Shown here piece by piece: positions 18,709 to 28,081 of a DNA stretch of 64,000 nucleotides. Origin of the DNA: Streptomyces sp. T12. Lineage in GTDB: Bacteria; Actinomycetota; Actinomycetes; Streptomycetales; Streptomycetaceae. Both the position numbers and the translations under genes were made by a program. The notes under the pieces were generated by a model, which was not told the origin of the DNA, did no database searches, and was given only the letters and a program-made list of their open reading frames with translations. Each line of letters opens with the position of its first letter. Position 1 is the first letter of the stretch. The DNA is taken from assembly GCF_028736035.1 (NCBI RefSeq), contig NZ_CP117866.1, positions 806,001 through 870,000 on the forward strand, in the 5' to 3' direction.

Positions 18709-18797
18709 TCTCTGCGCCCCTTCCTGGGCGCGGGGCGCCCGGCGCATAGTGAGGGAGCGGTTCTACGGGTCGGCCACGGGAACGGTGATTCAACGAG

Positions 18798-19508
18798 ATG
18801 ACGCGGAAGAACGCCCTGGTGGTGCGAGGCGGATGGGAGGGGCATCGGCCGGTCGAGGCCACCGAGCTGTTCCTGCCCTTCCTGCGCGGCAGCGGATACG
18901 CCGTCCGGGTCGAGGAGTCGACCGACGTCTACGCCGACAGCGCCGAGATGGCCGACACCGATCTCGTCGTGCAGTGCGTCACGATGTCGCAGATCACCGC
19001 CGAGCAGCTGGCGGGACTGAGCGCGGCGGTCGTGGCCGGCACCGGCTTCACCGGCTGGCACGGCGGCATCGCCGACTCGTTCCGCGCCTCCTCCGACTAT
19101 CTCCACCTGGTGGGAGGGCAGTTCGCGACCCACCCGGGCAAGGAGCCGTGTGAACGCCAGGGGGTCCAGGAGGACAACTACCTGCCGCACGTCGTCAACA
19201 TCACGGAGCTGGGCCGCGAGCACCCGATCACGGCGGGCATCGAGGACTTCGAGCTGCACACCGAGCAGTACTGGGTGCTTCACGACGACCTGATCGACGT
19301 GCTGGCCACCACCACCCATCCCGTCCGGCCGTGGCAGCCCTGGCACCGGCCGGTGACGTCACCGGCGGTCTGGACCCGCCGATGGGGTGCCGGGCGCGTC
19401 GTGGTGGCGACACCGGGGCACAGCCTGGACGTCCTGGCGGACCCCAGCGTGCGCACCATCATCGAGAGGGGCATGCTGTGGGCGACGCGCACCGCATCGG
19501 CGTCGTAG
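18798..19508 (+). CDS. ThuA-like protein (glutamine-amidotransferase-like fold)
   Basis: A 236-residue protein matching the ThuA family: ALVVRGGWEGHRP at the N-terminus, GTGFTGWHGGIADSFR near residue 85, and GGQFATHPG near 110. In Sinorhizobium, ThuA works with the oxidoreductase ThuB in oxidation and breakdown of trehalose and related disaccharides. The next gene here is a Gfo/Idh oxidoreductase overlapping its 3' end, the same arrangement. The role in 3-keto-sugar metabolism is inferred from that. The ribosome site is weak, so the exact start is less sure. Confidence 0.85.
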   Translation: MTRKNALVVRGGWEGHRPVEATELFLPFLRGSGYAVRVEESTDVYADSAEMADTDLVVQCVTMSQITAEQLAGLSAAVVAGTGFTGWHGGIADSFRASSDYLHLVGGQFATHPGKEPCERQGVQEDNYLPHVVNITELGREHPITAGIEDFELHTEQYWVLHDDLIDVLATTTHPVRPWQPWHRPVTSPAVWTRRWGAGRVVVATPGHSLDVLADPSVRTIIERGMLWATRTASAS

Positions 19509-20590
19509 GGCTCGGAGTCATCTCCCGCGCCTACCTGGACACGCTCGTCGGACATCCCCGCGTGCGCGTCACCGCGGTCGCCGACCTCGACGCCTCCCGG
19601 TCGGCCGCGGTCGCCGCCGAACTGCCCGGCGTCCGGGCGCTGGCCGTCGAGGAGTTGCTGAGCAGCCCCGACGTGGACACGGTGCTGAACCTCACCGTCC
19701 CCGCGGCCCACGCGGAGATCGCCCTCGGCGCCATCGGCCACGGCAAGAACGTCTACGGCGAGAAGCCGCTGGCCGCCGACTTCGCCGACGCGCACGCCGT
19801 GATGGAGGCCGCGGCGAAGGCAGGGGCCGGCGTGGGATGCGCGCCGGACACCGTCCTGGGCACCGGCATCCAGACGGCTCGGGCGGCCGTGGAGGCGGGG
19901 CGCATCGGACGTCCCCAGTTCGCCTCGGCGGTGATGGTCACGCCCGGGCACGAACGCTGGCATCCCCACCCCGACTTCTACTACACCGCCGGCGGTGGCC
20001 CGCTGCTGGACATGGGCCCGTACTATCTCGCGTCCTTGATCCACCTGCTCGGTCCGGTGCGTGCCGTGATCGGGGCGGGCGGGCGGCTGCGCGGCGAGCG
20101 CGTCATCGGTTCCGGGCCGCGTGCGGGCGAGCGGATACCGGTCGAGGTGGACACCCATGTATCCGGCGTCCTCGAACACAGGGGCGGGACGCTGACGACG
20201 ATCACGACGAGCTTCGACGGCGTGGCCACGACAGCGGCGCCGATCGAGGTCCACGGCGACGCGGGCACCCTCGCGGTCCCGGATCCGAACCGCTTCGACG
20301 GTGAGGTACGGCTCTTCGAACTCGGCGCCCCGCAGTGGCGCACGCTCCCGCCCTCGGCGGGCTACGTCGACGGCGCACGGGGCGTCGGCCTGCTCGACTT
20401 CGTCGCCGCCGACGCACAGCGGGCGCCGCGCGCGAACGGCGCCCTCGCCCTGCATGTGCTGGAGACGATGAGCGCCCTGTTGCGCTCGTCGGCCGAGGGG
20501 CGCCGTATCGAGCTGACGACCTCGGCACAGCCGCCCGTTCCCGTCCCGCTGACGGCTGCGCGGGACTGGAGGGGGCGCGGCACCGACTGA
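19478..20590 (+). CDS. Gfo/Idh/MocA-family NAD(P)-dependent oxidoreductase (ThuB-like)
   Basis: A 370-residue dehydrogenase. The Rossmann motif is IGVVGLGVISRAY at residues 6-18, and YGEKPLAADFADA near 94 supplies the conserved EKP. The C-terminal domain carries GGGPLLDMGPYYL near 172, with the catalytic-region Asp and Tyr. These enzymes oxidise sugars or cyclitols. The GTG at 19478 has GAGAGGGG seven bases upstream and makes a 31-bp overlap with ThuA, giving coupled translation. A longer in-frame extension inside thuA is unsupported. Substrate unknown. Confidence 0.9.
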   Translation: MGDAHRIGVVGLGVISRAYLDTLVGHPRVRVTAVADLDASRSAAVAAELPGVRALAVEELLSSPDVDTVLNLTVPAAHAEIALGAIGHGKNVYGEKPLAADFADAHAVMEAAAKAGAGVGCAPDTVLGTGIQTARAAVEAGRIGRPQFASAVMVTPGHERWHPHPDFYYTAGGGPLLDMGPYYLASLIHLLGPVRAVIGAGGRLRGERVIGSGPRAGERIPVEVDTHVSGVLEHRGGTLTTITTSFDGVATTAAPIEVHGDAGTLAVPDPNRFDGEVRLFELGAPQWRTLPPSAGYVDGARGVGLLDFVAADAQRAPRANGALALHVLETMSALLRSSAEGRRIELTTSAQPPVPVPLTAARDWRGRGTD

Positions 20591-20612
20591 CCCGCGTCGC
20601 AGTGCCGCGGAG

Positions 20613-22091
20613 TCAGTCCACGGGCCACGTGTGCGCGGGCGCGTTCAGGTGCATGTAGTCCATGTACGTCGTGGTCATCTGCCGCAGCGCCTCTCGCCGG
20701 TCGGCGGTGCCGCCCTTCTCCAGGTGGTGGACCGTCTCCGCCTGCCACAGGGCGCCGTTGCGGGCGGTGACGCAGCGCTGCTCGATGATGCCCAGCAGGG
20801 GTTCGCGCCACGCCGCGTCGATGCCGGCCAGTTCCAGTCCCCGATGGGCCAGGGGCAGCAGTCGCCGCAACACCAGTTCCGTGACCGGTACTTCGCCCAT
20901 GCCGGGCCAGTACAGGCGGGCGTCGATGCCGTCGCGGGCGGCGGTGTGGAGGTTCTCCTCGGCGACCGAGAAGGACATCCGCGTCCAGACCGGCCGGTCC
21001 TCGTCGACCAGGGCGCGGGTCAGGCCGTAGTAGAAGGCGCCGTTGGCGATGATGTCGGCCACCGTGGGGCCGGCGGGCAGGACCCGGTTCTCGATGCGCA
21101 GATGCGGCCCGCTGCCGGTGACGGCATAGATGGGGCGGTTCCAGCGGTAGATCGTGCCGTTGTGCAGGGTCAGTTCGCCCAGTTGCGGAATGCCGCCGTG
21201 GTCGAGCATCTCCTGCGGGTCCTCGTCGTCGCACAGCGGCAGCAGCGCCGGGTAGTAGCGCACGTTCTCCTCGAACAGGTCGAAGACGCTGGTGATCCAC
21301 CGCTCTCCGAACCACACCCGAGGCCGTACGCCCTGGGCCTTGATCTCCTGGGGGCGGGTGTCGGTGGCCTGCTCGAACAGGGGGATGCGGGTCTCGCGCC
21401 ACAGCTCCTTGCCGAACAGGAAGGGCGAGTTCGCCGCCAGGGCGATCTGTACGCCCACGACAGCCTGGGCCGCGTTCCAGTAGTCCGCGAACTCCTTCGG
21501 TGAGACCTGGAGGTGGAACTGGGTGCTGGTGCAGGCGGCCTCGGGGGTGATGGTGTCGGCGTACGTCGACAGGCGCTCCACGCCGTCCACCGTGATCCGC
21601 AGGTCCTCGCCCCGGGCCGCGAAGATCTGCTCGTTGAGCAGCCGGTAGCGCGGATCGCCGGACAGGGCCGCCTCGCCCACGTCCGCCTCCCCCAGGGTCG
21701 GCAGGATGCCGATCATGATCAGGTGCGCGCCCACGGCCGAGGCGCGTTCCTCGGCGTGGTTGAGCGCGTCGCGGATCACCTGCTCCCAGGCGCCGGGGCC
21801 ACCCGCCGTCAGCTGCCGCGGCGGAATGTTGATCTCCAGGTTGAAGCGGCCCAGCTCGCTCGACCAGGCGGGATCGGCGATCGCCCGCAGCACGTCGGTG
21901 TTGCGCATCACCGGCAGCCCGTCGGCGTCCACCAGATTGAGCTCGATCTCCAGCCCGACCTGGGGGCGCTCGCTCTCGAACGTCGACTCGCGCAGCATCT
22001 GCGCCAGCACATCGAGGCAGGTGTGCATCTTCTCCCGGTAGCGGCGGCGATCCTCCCGCGTGAACACCAGGGCCGGCACGTCACGTCCCAT
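20613..22091 (-). CDS. Glutamate-cysteine ligase family protein (GCS2-like)
   Basis: A 492-residue ATP-dependent carboxylate-amine ligase. QVGLEIELNLVDADG near residue 44, FNLEINIPPRQL near 82 and STQFHLQVSP near 188 are the GCS2-family metal/ATP and substrate segments, and HLRIENRVLPAGPT lies near 330. True glutathione is absent from actinobacteria, so the product is likely another gamma-glutamyl or amide compound. The ATG at 22091 has GGGAGG six to seven bases upstream. It converges with the ThuA/Gfo operon (22-bp gap) and lies about 90 bp downstream of the binding-protein gene on the same strand. Confidence 0.85.
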   Translation of the reverse strand: MGRDVPALVFTREDRRRYREKMHTCLDVLAQMLRESTFESERPQVGLEIELNLVDADGLPVMRNTDVLRAIADPAWSSELGRFNLEINIPPRQLTAGGPGAWEQVIRDALNHAEERASAVGAHLIMIGILPTLGEADVGEAALSGDPRYRLLNEQIFAARGEDLRITVDGVERLSTYADTITPEAACTSTQFHLQVSPKEFADYWNAAQAVVGVQIALAANSPFLFGKELWRETRIPLFEQATDTRPQEIKAQGVRPRVWFGERWITSVFDLFEENVRYYPALLPLCDDEDPQEMLDHGGIPQLGELTLHNGTIYRWNRPIYAVTGSGPHLRIENRVLPAGPTVADIIANGAFYYGLTRALVDEDRPVWTRMSFSVAEENLHTAARDGIDARLYWPGMGEVPVTELVLRRLLPLAHRGLELAGIDAAWREPLLGIIEQRCVTARNGALWQAETVHHLEKGGTADRREALRQMTTTYMDYMHLNAPAHTWPVD

Positions 22092-22184
22092 CGTGCCCTC
22101 CCGAGTCCCCTCGGCGGATACCTCTCGTCCCAGCGTCGCACCTTGGACGGCACCCGAACAGTCGACGCACGGCCGTGGGCCCGC

Positions 22185-23279
22185 TCACCGGAGGAGTCCC
22201 GCCTTCTCGCAGGCGGCCCGGAGCTCAGGGACGCAGATCTGGTCGACGGTGTACACGCCGTCATTGACGAGTGTCTGCTCGATGTTGTCGACCGTGACCG
22301 CCGTCGGGGTGAGCAGGACGGACGGGATGCGCTTGGTGGTGTGGCTGTCAGTGCTGGTCCTGGCGATGTCACGGACGTCCTCGCCACGCCCCAGGGCGAC
22401 GGCCATGGCGGCGGCCGCGATGGCTTGCGCCCGGAACGGTTTGTACACCGTCATGTACTGCTCGCCCTTGACGATGCGCCGTACCGCGTCGAGGTCGGCA
22501 TCCTGACCGGTGACCGGGGGCAGCGGCCGGACGCCGGCGCTCTTGAGAGCGGAGATGACGCCCGCGGCTATGGAGTCGTTGGCCGCCAGGACACCGCCGA
22601 TCCGCTCCGGGCCCAGGGCCGCGATGGCAGCGGACATCTGGGCGTGGGCCTTGTCCGTGCTCCAGTCCAGGGTGTCGTACGACCTGCCGATCCGCACCTT
22701 GCCCGTGAGGACGGACAGCGCGCCGCGCCGGAACCACGCCGCGTTGGAGCTGGCCGGATCACCGTTCATCATGACGACGTTCCGGGCCCGCGCCTGGTCG
22801 CCCATGGCGTGCAGGAGCGCCTCGCCCTGGAGCCTGCCGACCTGTCCGCCGTCGAAGCTGACAAAGCCGGAGATCGGGCCTTCGGCGAGCCGGTCGTAGG
22901 CGATGACCGGAACGCTCGCCTTGCGGGCCTCCTGGATCGAGGAACGCAGCGCCCTGGTGTCGGCGGCGTCGAGGATCAGTACCCCGGCCCCCTTGGTGAT
23001 CATGGAGATCATCTGTTGCCGCTGCCGCGTCGCGTCGTTCTCGGCGTTGGCGTACAGCATGGTGCAGTCGGGGCACAGTTCCTTCAGCCGCTCCTCGATC
23101 AGCGGTTTGTCGGAGTGCTCCCAGCGGGGCACCGCGCGGCTCGGGAGCAGCAGCCCGACGGTGAAGCTGTCCGCGCCTCCCCCGTCACCTCCCCCGCAGG
23201 CTGCTGCCAGGGATACCGTCAGGAGTCCCGCGACGAGCACCCCGATGGCGCGCCGAACACGGGTCGGCAGGATCCTCAT
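22185..23279 (-). CDS. Sugar-binding lipoprotein (XylF/RbsB-like), translationally coupled to a signalling phosphatase
   Basis: A 364-residue solute-binding protein. The signal peptide ends in a lipobox-like LAAAC with Cys28 as lipid anchor. The mature part is the periplasmic-binding-protein fold of the ribose/xylose class: TVGLLLPSRAVPRWE, VIAYDRLAEGPISG, VVMMNGDP and LPPVTGQDADLDAV. It is a close paralogue of the binding protein at 26143-27246, sharing these motifs nearly verbatim. It has no ABC partner on its own strand. Its ATG overlaps the TGA of the phosphatase gene by four bases (ATGA). That suggests a sensing role, perhaps reporting sugar to the phosphatase, rather than transport (inference). 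Confidence 0.88.
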   Translation of the reverse strand: MRILPTRVRRAIGVLVAGLLTVSLAAACGGGDGGGADSFTVGLLLPSRAVPRWEHSDKPLIEERLKELCPDCTMLYANAENDATRQRQQMISMITKGAGVLILDAADTRALRSSIQEARKASVPVIAYDRLAEGPISGFVSFDGGQVGRLQGEALLHAMGDQARARNVVMMNGDPASSNAAWFRRGALSVLTGKVRIGRSYDTLDWSTDKAHAQMSAAIAALGPERIGGVLAANDSIAAGVISALKSAGVRPLPPVTGQDADLDAVRRIVKGEQYMTVYKPFRAQAIAAAAMAVALGRGEDVRDIARTSTDSHTTKRIPSVLLTPTAVTVDNIEQTLVNDGVYTVDQICVPELRAACEKAGLLR

Positions 23280-25810
23280 GGCAGACCCCCTTGTTCGGGC
23301 GGCGGCCCCGCGTCCGCCGGAGCCGGCTCGCGCCGCGGTACGGCGATCTCGCTCCACACCTGCTTGCCGCCGGCCACCGGCACGGAGCCGAAGGACTCGG
23401 ACATCGCCTCGACCAGCAGCAGCCCTCGGCCACCGGTCGACTCCCAGTCCACGATCACGGGCTTGGCGGGTGCACGTGGCGAGGAGTCGCTCACGCTGAC
23501 CCGTACCCGGCCGGCCCGGAGCGTCAGATCGACGCTGACCGGGCCCTGGGTGTGCACCAGGGCGTTGGTGACCAGTTCGGACACGACGAGCAGCACGGCA
23601 TCGGTCGCTTCCTCGACCTTCCACCGACGCAGGGTGCGCGCGGTGAAGCGGCGGGCGTGCATGACGGCGTCGGGCAGCCGCCACACCGCCCAACCGGCCC
23701 TGGTCGGCCGGATCTTCATCCCGTCGTAGCGCAGCAGCAACACAGCGACGTCGTCCTCACGGCGGCCCGCGTCGCCCAGCAGGGCGTCGGCCATCCGGCC
23801 AGGATCCGCCGGATCGGCCTCGGCGAGAGCGGCGGAGGTGCGGCGCATCCCCTCGTCCAAGGGCAGGTCGGCGGACTCCACCAGGCCGTCGGTGACCAGG
23901 GCGAGCACCGTTCCGGGGGCCAGGACGACCGAGGTCATGGGGAACTCCGCCTCCGCGAGAACGCCGAGCGGGAGCCCGCCCTCGACCTGGATCTCCTCGG
24001 TCCGGCCGTCGGGGTGGCGTACCAGCGGCGCGAGGTGACCGGCCCGGACGAACAGGGTGGTGCCCCCGTCCATGTCCAGCTCGGCATAGCAGCAGGTGGC
24101 GAAGAGATCGGTCTCCATGCCGACGAGGAGGCGATTGGCGTGCGACATGACCACGTCGGGCGGGTGGCCCTCCACCGCGTACGCCCGGACCGCGGTACGC
24201 ATCTGGCCCATGATCGTCGCGGCGCCGGCACTGTGCCCCTGTACGTCTCCGATGACCAGCGCCACCCGGTCCTCGGAGAGCGCGATCACGTCGTACCAGT
24301 CGCCGCCCACCTGCAGCCCCCGCCTGGCCGGCAGATAGCGCGCGACGGCCGTCCCGCCGGGCAGCTCGGGCAGGCGCCTGGGCAGCAGACTGCGCTGCAG
24401 CAGCGTGGCGAGCTCCTGTTCGGCGTCGTGTGCGTGGGCGCGCTTGAGGGCCTGGCCGACCAGGGCGGCGGTGGCCGTGAGCAGGGAGCGCTCCTCGGGC
24501 GCGAACTCGTGCGGCTTGTCCCAGCCGACCAGGCACACGCCGGCGGGCCGGCCCTTGGCCGGGAGCGGCAGGACGGCCAGGCCTCCGGTGCCGATGCCCG
24601 CGAGTCCGGGTTCGAAGTCCGTACCGGCCGGCCACAGGTCCGTACGTCCGTCCCGCAGCGCCATCTGCAGGGTGGGCAGGGCGCTGACCGGTGCGTCCGG
24701 CCACTCCGAGCGCCACTGCGCGCGCCATGTCTCCGGCCAGGCGGCGGGCTGCGGCGGGTCGAGCATGGTGACGGTGAGCCGGTCGTCCCGCAGTTCGGCG
24801 AGGGCCACCCGGTCGGCACCCAGCGGTTCACGCAGCGCGGCCACGACCACGCGGCCGACGTCACGGACCTCTGTGGCGTCGTCGAGGGCGGCGGTCAGCC
24901 ACTGGATCCGGGAGACGTCGTCGGCGCTGCGGCGCAGTACCGACGTCGCCGTCACCACGCCCAGCACCTGGTCCGGCCGTTCGTCGGCGCCCGCGACCAG
25001 CCGGCAGCTCAGGTTCAGCCAGCGCATCTCACCGGTGGGGCGACGGACGCGGAACTCCAGCTCCCGTCGGCCGAACGCCGGGATGGACGGCTCCAGGACC
25101 GACATCAGCGCGTGCATGTCCTCGGGCAGGGCGTGCGCGAGCAGGGTGTCCGCCTTGCCGTCGAAGTCGTCGGGCGTGATGCCGACCAGTTCGAGGAGGG
25201 TGTCGTCGGCCTCGGCCAGGCCGGTGTTCGGCACCAGGACGAAGGAGCCGACACGCAGACTCCGCAGGGCGTGACCGAGCAGCGACGCCGGCGCGGGTCG
25301 GCCGTCGCCGGCCTGGAGCAGGCCGGCGACCGCGTCGGCGTACCGCTCGAGGAAGCGCCGGTGCTCGGACTCGAAGCCGGTCCTGGCGGCGCCCACGACG
25401 ACGAGGCAGCCCAGCCGCCTGCCGTCCGACCCGAGCGGCAGCGCGCCGAGCGACAGCTCCGCCCGTGGCGGCATCGGGCCGCCCTCGGGATAGGAGGCGA
25501 GTTCGGGGGGGTTCAGCCACAGGGGGCGGCCGGTGCGGAAGGCGTAGGCCGCGGGTGAGCCACCGGAGACGGGCAGACGCTCCGGCAGCCCGTACTCGGA
25601 GATGGCGCAGCCGACCGTTTCCGTCAGCCGGAGCTCTTCTTCGCCCGCGCCGGGCACGTAGACGGCCACCAGCGCCGCTCCGGCGAACCTGAGGACCCGA
25701 TCGATCGCGGCGACCTCCGGCACCGGAGGCGGTGCACCGATGTCCGCGGCGCCGGCCTCGGATGCCCGCAGCTCGGGGAACCCCGCCCAGGAACGGCCGT
25801 CATGAGGCAT
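23276..25810 (-). CDS. GAF-PAS-GAF-PP2C (SpoIIE)-HATPase multidomain regulator
   Basis: An 844-residue soluble protein. In order: GAF (about 30-165), PAS (about 175-295), GAF (about 305-460), PP2C/SpoIIE phosphatase (about 480-690) and anti-sigma-factor-type HATPase (about 700-825). Phosphatase metal residues are visible in GGDWYDV near 500, GDVQGHSAG near 521, LVTDGLVES near 641 and REDDVAVL near 688. The kinase N-box is SELVTNALVH near 745. Such proteins set partner-switching cascades by dephosphorylating anti-anti-sigma factors and/or phosphorylating them. No STAS or sigma gene lies nearby, so targets are elsewhere. It has no membrane segment. It is the first gene of an operon with the binding lipoprotein and faces a sugar transporter. 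Confidence 0.9.
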   Translation of the reverse strand: MPHDGRSWAGFPELRASEAGAADIGAPPPVPEVAAIDRVLRFAGAALVAVYVPGAGEEELRLTETVGCAISEYGLPERLPVSGGSPAAYAFRTGRPLWLNPPELASYPEGGPMPPRAELSLGALPLGSDGRRLGCLVVVGAARTGFESEHRRFLERYADAVAGLLQAGDGRPAPASLLGHALRSLRVGSFVLVPNTGLAEADDTLLELVGITPDDFDGKADTLLAHALPEDMHALMSVLEPSIPAFGRRELEFRVRRPTGEMRWLNLSCRLVAGADERPDQVLGVVTATSVLRRSADDVSRIQWLTAALDDATEVRDVGRVVVAALREPLGADRVALAELRDDRLTVTMLDPPQPAAWPETWRAQWRSEWPDAPVSALPTLQMALRDGRTDLWPAGTDFEPGLAGIGTGGLAVLPLPAKGRPAGVCLVGWDKPHEFAPEERSLLTATAALVGQALKRAHAHDAEQELATLLQRSLLPRRLPELPGGTAVARYLPARRGLQVGGDWYDVIALSEDRVALVIGDVQGHSAGAATIMGQMRTAVRAYAVEGHPPDVVMSHANRLLVGMETDLFATCCYAELDMDGGTTLFVRAGHLAPLVRHPDGRTEEIQVEGGLPLGVLAEAEFPMTSVVLAPGTVLALVTDGLVESADLPLDEGMRRTSAALAEADPADPGRMADALLGDAGRREDDVAVLLLRYDGMKIRPTRAGWAVWRLPDAVMHARRFTARTLRRWKVEEATDAVLLVVSELVTNALVHTQGPVSVDLTLRAGRVRVSVSDSSPRAPAKPVIVDWESTGGRGLLLVEAMSESFGSVPVAGGKQVWSEIAVPRREPAPADAGPPPEQGGLP

Positions 25811-26142
25811 GTCCGCTACCTACCTCCCGTCCATGCCGCTGGTGCCGACATATGGAGATATAGGGGCACCCTCACACCAGAATCGCATAGGTGTGCAATC
25901 AGGACAGATGCACGTTTATTACCTTCCGCGGCAGGCTCGGATTTCCTTCCTCGGCAGACCCGACCGCGGGCCGGCCCACCCCGTTCGCAGATCACCTCAG
26001 CCGGTGTCACACTGACGACGTGGTCGGACTTCTGCCCGGCAGCACGCGAGCAGCCGCGTGTGAGGTCGGCGACCGTGATCCGCCAGGACCCCTGTGACCG
26101 CCCCCTCCCCACGCACGGCGAAGGTCAAGGGAGGTCTCTCAC
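25811..26142. promoter_or_regulatory. Shared divergent control region of the phosphatase and sugar-transporter operons
   Basis: A 332-bp gap, more A/T-rich than its surroundings between about 25848 and 25925, where the promoters probably lie. An inverted repeat GTGCA-N11-TGCAC lies near 25892-25912. GGGAGG stands nine bases before the ATG at 26143. No LacI/ROK-type long palindrome is obvious. Confidence 0.45.
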
Positions 26143-27246
26143 ATGAAGACCCGCACCCGGGACGCGGCCATGGCCGTGACCGTGCTCTGCACGGCCGTCG
26201 CCCTCGCGGCCTGCGGGTCGTCGGGCGGCAGCGCGTCGGGCGACGGGAGCGAATCCAGCGGGGGAGACACGCCGACCATCGGTCTGCTGCTGCCGGACTC
26301 CACCACGGCTCGCTGGGAGACGCAGGACGGGCCCCTGCTCGAGACGAAGATCAAGGAACTGTGCGGCGACTGCGCGGTCGAGCACGCCAACGCCAAGGGC
26401 GACGTGGCCCTCCAGCAGGAACAGATGGACTCGATGATCACTGCGGGAGTCGACGCCATCGTGCTCGTGGCCGTGGACGCGAGGTCCCTCGCCGCGGCGG
26501 TCAGGAGCGCGAACGAAGCAAACATCCCGGTCATCGCCTACGACCGCCTCGCCGAGGGCCCGATCTCGGGTTACGTCTCCTTCGACGGTGAGGAGGTCGG
26601 CAGACTCCAGGGCCGGGCGCTGCTCAAGGCCATGGGCGAGGGGGGCGACCACCAGATCGTGATGATGAACGGCGACCCCAGCGACCCCAACGCGGTGTCG
26701 TTCAAGAAGGGCGCACTGTTCGTGCTCGAGGGCCGGGTGGAGATCGGCAAGGAGTACGACACGCTCCAGTGGAGGCCGGAGAACGCGCACATGAACATGT
26801 CCGGCGCCATCGCCGCCCTCGGCGTCGGCAACATCGACGGGGTCTACGCGGCCAACGACGGCCTCGCCGCCGGCAGCATCTCCGCCCTCAAGTCGAACAA
26901 GGTCGACCCGCTTCCGCCCGTCACCGGGCAGGACGCCGAACTCGGGGCCCTGCATCGCATCCTGCGCGGCGATCAGTACATGACCGTCTACAAGCCCTTC
27001 GCACCCGAGGCTTCCGCGGCCGCCACCATGGCGGTTGCCGCAGCACGCGGTGAGCGCCTGGACCGCCTCGCCACGGACGAGGTGAGCACCCGCGGCGCCG
27101 ACGCGGTTCCGGCCGTCATGCTCACCCCCGTGTCCGTGACCGTCGACAACATCAAGGACACCGTGGTGAAGGACGGCGTGTACACGATCGAGCAGATCTG
27201 CACTCCCGGACTCAGAGCCGCCTGCGAAGACGCCGGGCTGACCTGA
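26143..27246 (+). CDS. Sugar ABC transporter substrate-binding lipoprotein (XylF-like)
   Basis: A 367-residue extracellular binding protein. The lipobox is LAAC with Cys24, followed by a Ser/Gly linker. The mature part is the ribose/xylose-type fold: TIGLLLPDSTTARWE, VIAYDRLAEGPISGYVSFDG, VMMNGDPSDPNA and LPPVTGQDAELGAL. It delivers a pentose or similar sugar to the ATPase and permease that follow. It is a close paralogue of the lipoprotein at 22185-23279 on the other strand. Two conserved Cys in KELCGDC also occur in the paralogue. The start is clear from GGGAGG upstream. Confidence 0.93.
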   Translation: MKTRTRDAAMAVTVLCTAVALAACGSSGGSASGDGSESSGGDTPTIGLLLPDSTTARWETQDGPLLETKIKELCGDCAVEHANAKGDVALQQEQMDSMITAGVDAIVLVAVDARSLAAAVRSANEANIPVIAYDRLAEGPISGYVSFDGEEVGRLQGRALLKAMGEGGDHQIVMMNGDPSDPNAVSFKKGALFVLEGRVEIGKEYDTLQWRPENAHMNMSGAIAALGVGNIDGVYAANDGLAAGSISALKSNKVDPLPPVTGQDAELGALHRILRGDQYMTVYKPFAPEASAAATMAVAAARGERLDRLATDEVSTRGADAVPAVMLTPVSVTVDNIKDTVVKDGVYTIEQICTPGLRAACEDAGLT

Positions 27247-27307
27247 GCGCCCATGCCCCGAGACCAGGTCCGGCCCCCGTCGGGCCCCGGGAAGGAGATG
27301 GTGTCCC

Positions 27308-28081
27308 GTGCCGGCTCCCCCCTTGCTGGCCCTGCGCGGCGTGTGCAAGCGATTCGGCGTCGTGGAGGTGCTCAGCGATGTCGAGCTGGAGATTCACGCC
27401 GGCCAGGTCGTCGCCCTGCTGGGCGACAACGGGGCCGGCAAATCCACCTTGGTCAAGGTGATCTCCGGTGTCATCCCGGCGGACAAGGGCGTCATCGAGT
27501 GGGAGGGACGGACGGTCCAGATCAGGCGCCCCCATGACGCCCGGGAGCTCGGCATCGCCACCGTCTACCAGGACCTGGCGCTCTGCGGGAACCTCGACGT
27601 CGTCGGCAACCTGTTCCTCGGACGGGAGATCCGCAGGTTCGGGTTCCTCGACGAGATGGAGATGGAACGCCGCTCCAGACACCTGCTGGATCGCCTGACC
27701 AGAGGCGTCCCCGACCTGCGCGCCCCCGTCGTCTCACTGTCCAGCGGCCAGCGGCAGACGGTCGCCATAGCCCGCTCGCTGCTCGGCGACCCGCGGGTCC
27801 TCCTCCTGGACGAACCGACCGCGGCCCTGGGATTCGAGCAGACCACCGAGGTCCTGGACCTCGTCGACGAGCTGCGCGACCGCGGCATGGGCATCGTCCT
27901 CATCAGCCACAACATGGGCGACGTCAAGGCTCTCGCGGACCGCGCCGCCGTACTGCGGCTCGGCCGCAACAACGGCTTCTTCGACGTGAACACCGCGTCC
28001 CAGGAACAGATCATCGCCTCCGTCACCGGCGCGACGGAGAACGTACCCCGCCAGATGACCCACCGGGAGGCGGGGTGGTGA
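27308..28081 (+). CDS. Sugar ABC transporter ATP-binding protein (single cassette)
   Basis: A 257-residue ATPase. Walker A is GDNGAGKST at 39-47, the signature is SLSSGQRQ near 140, Walker B is VLLLDEPTAAL near 162, and the H-loop is LISHNM near 200. XylG and RbsA normally have two fused cassettes (about 500 residues); here there is one, as in FrcA-type transporters, so it should work as a homodimer. The GTG at 27308 lies after GAAGGAG. It is the middle gene of the binding protein-ATPase-permease operon. Confidence 0.93.
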   Translation: MPAPPLLALRGVCKRFGVVEVLSDVELEIHAGQVVALLGDNGAGKSTLVKVISGVIPADKGVIEWEGRTVQIRRPHDARELGIATVYQDLALCGNLDVVGNLFLGREIRRFGFLDEMEMERRSRHLLDRLTRGVPDLRAPVVSLSSGQRQTVAIARSLLGDPRVLLLDEPTAALGFEQTTEVLDLVDELRDRGMGIVLISHNMGDVKALADRAAVLRLGRNNGFFDVNTASQEQIIASVTGATENVPRQMTHREAGW

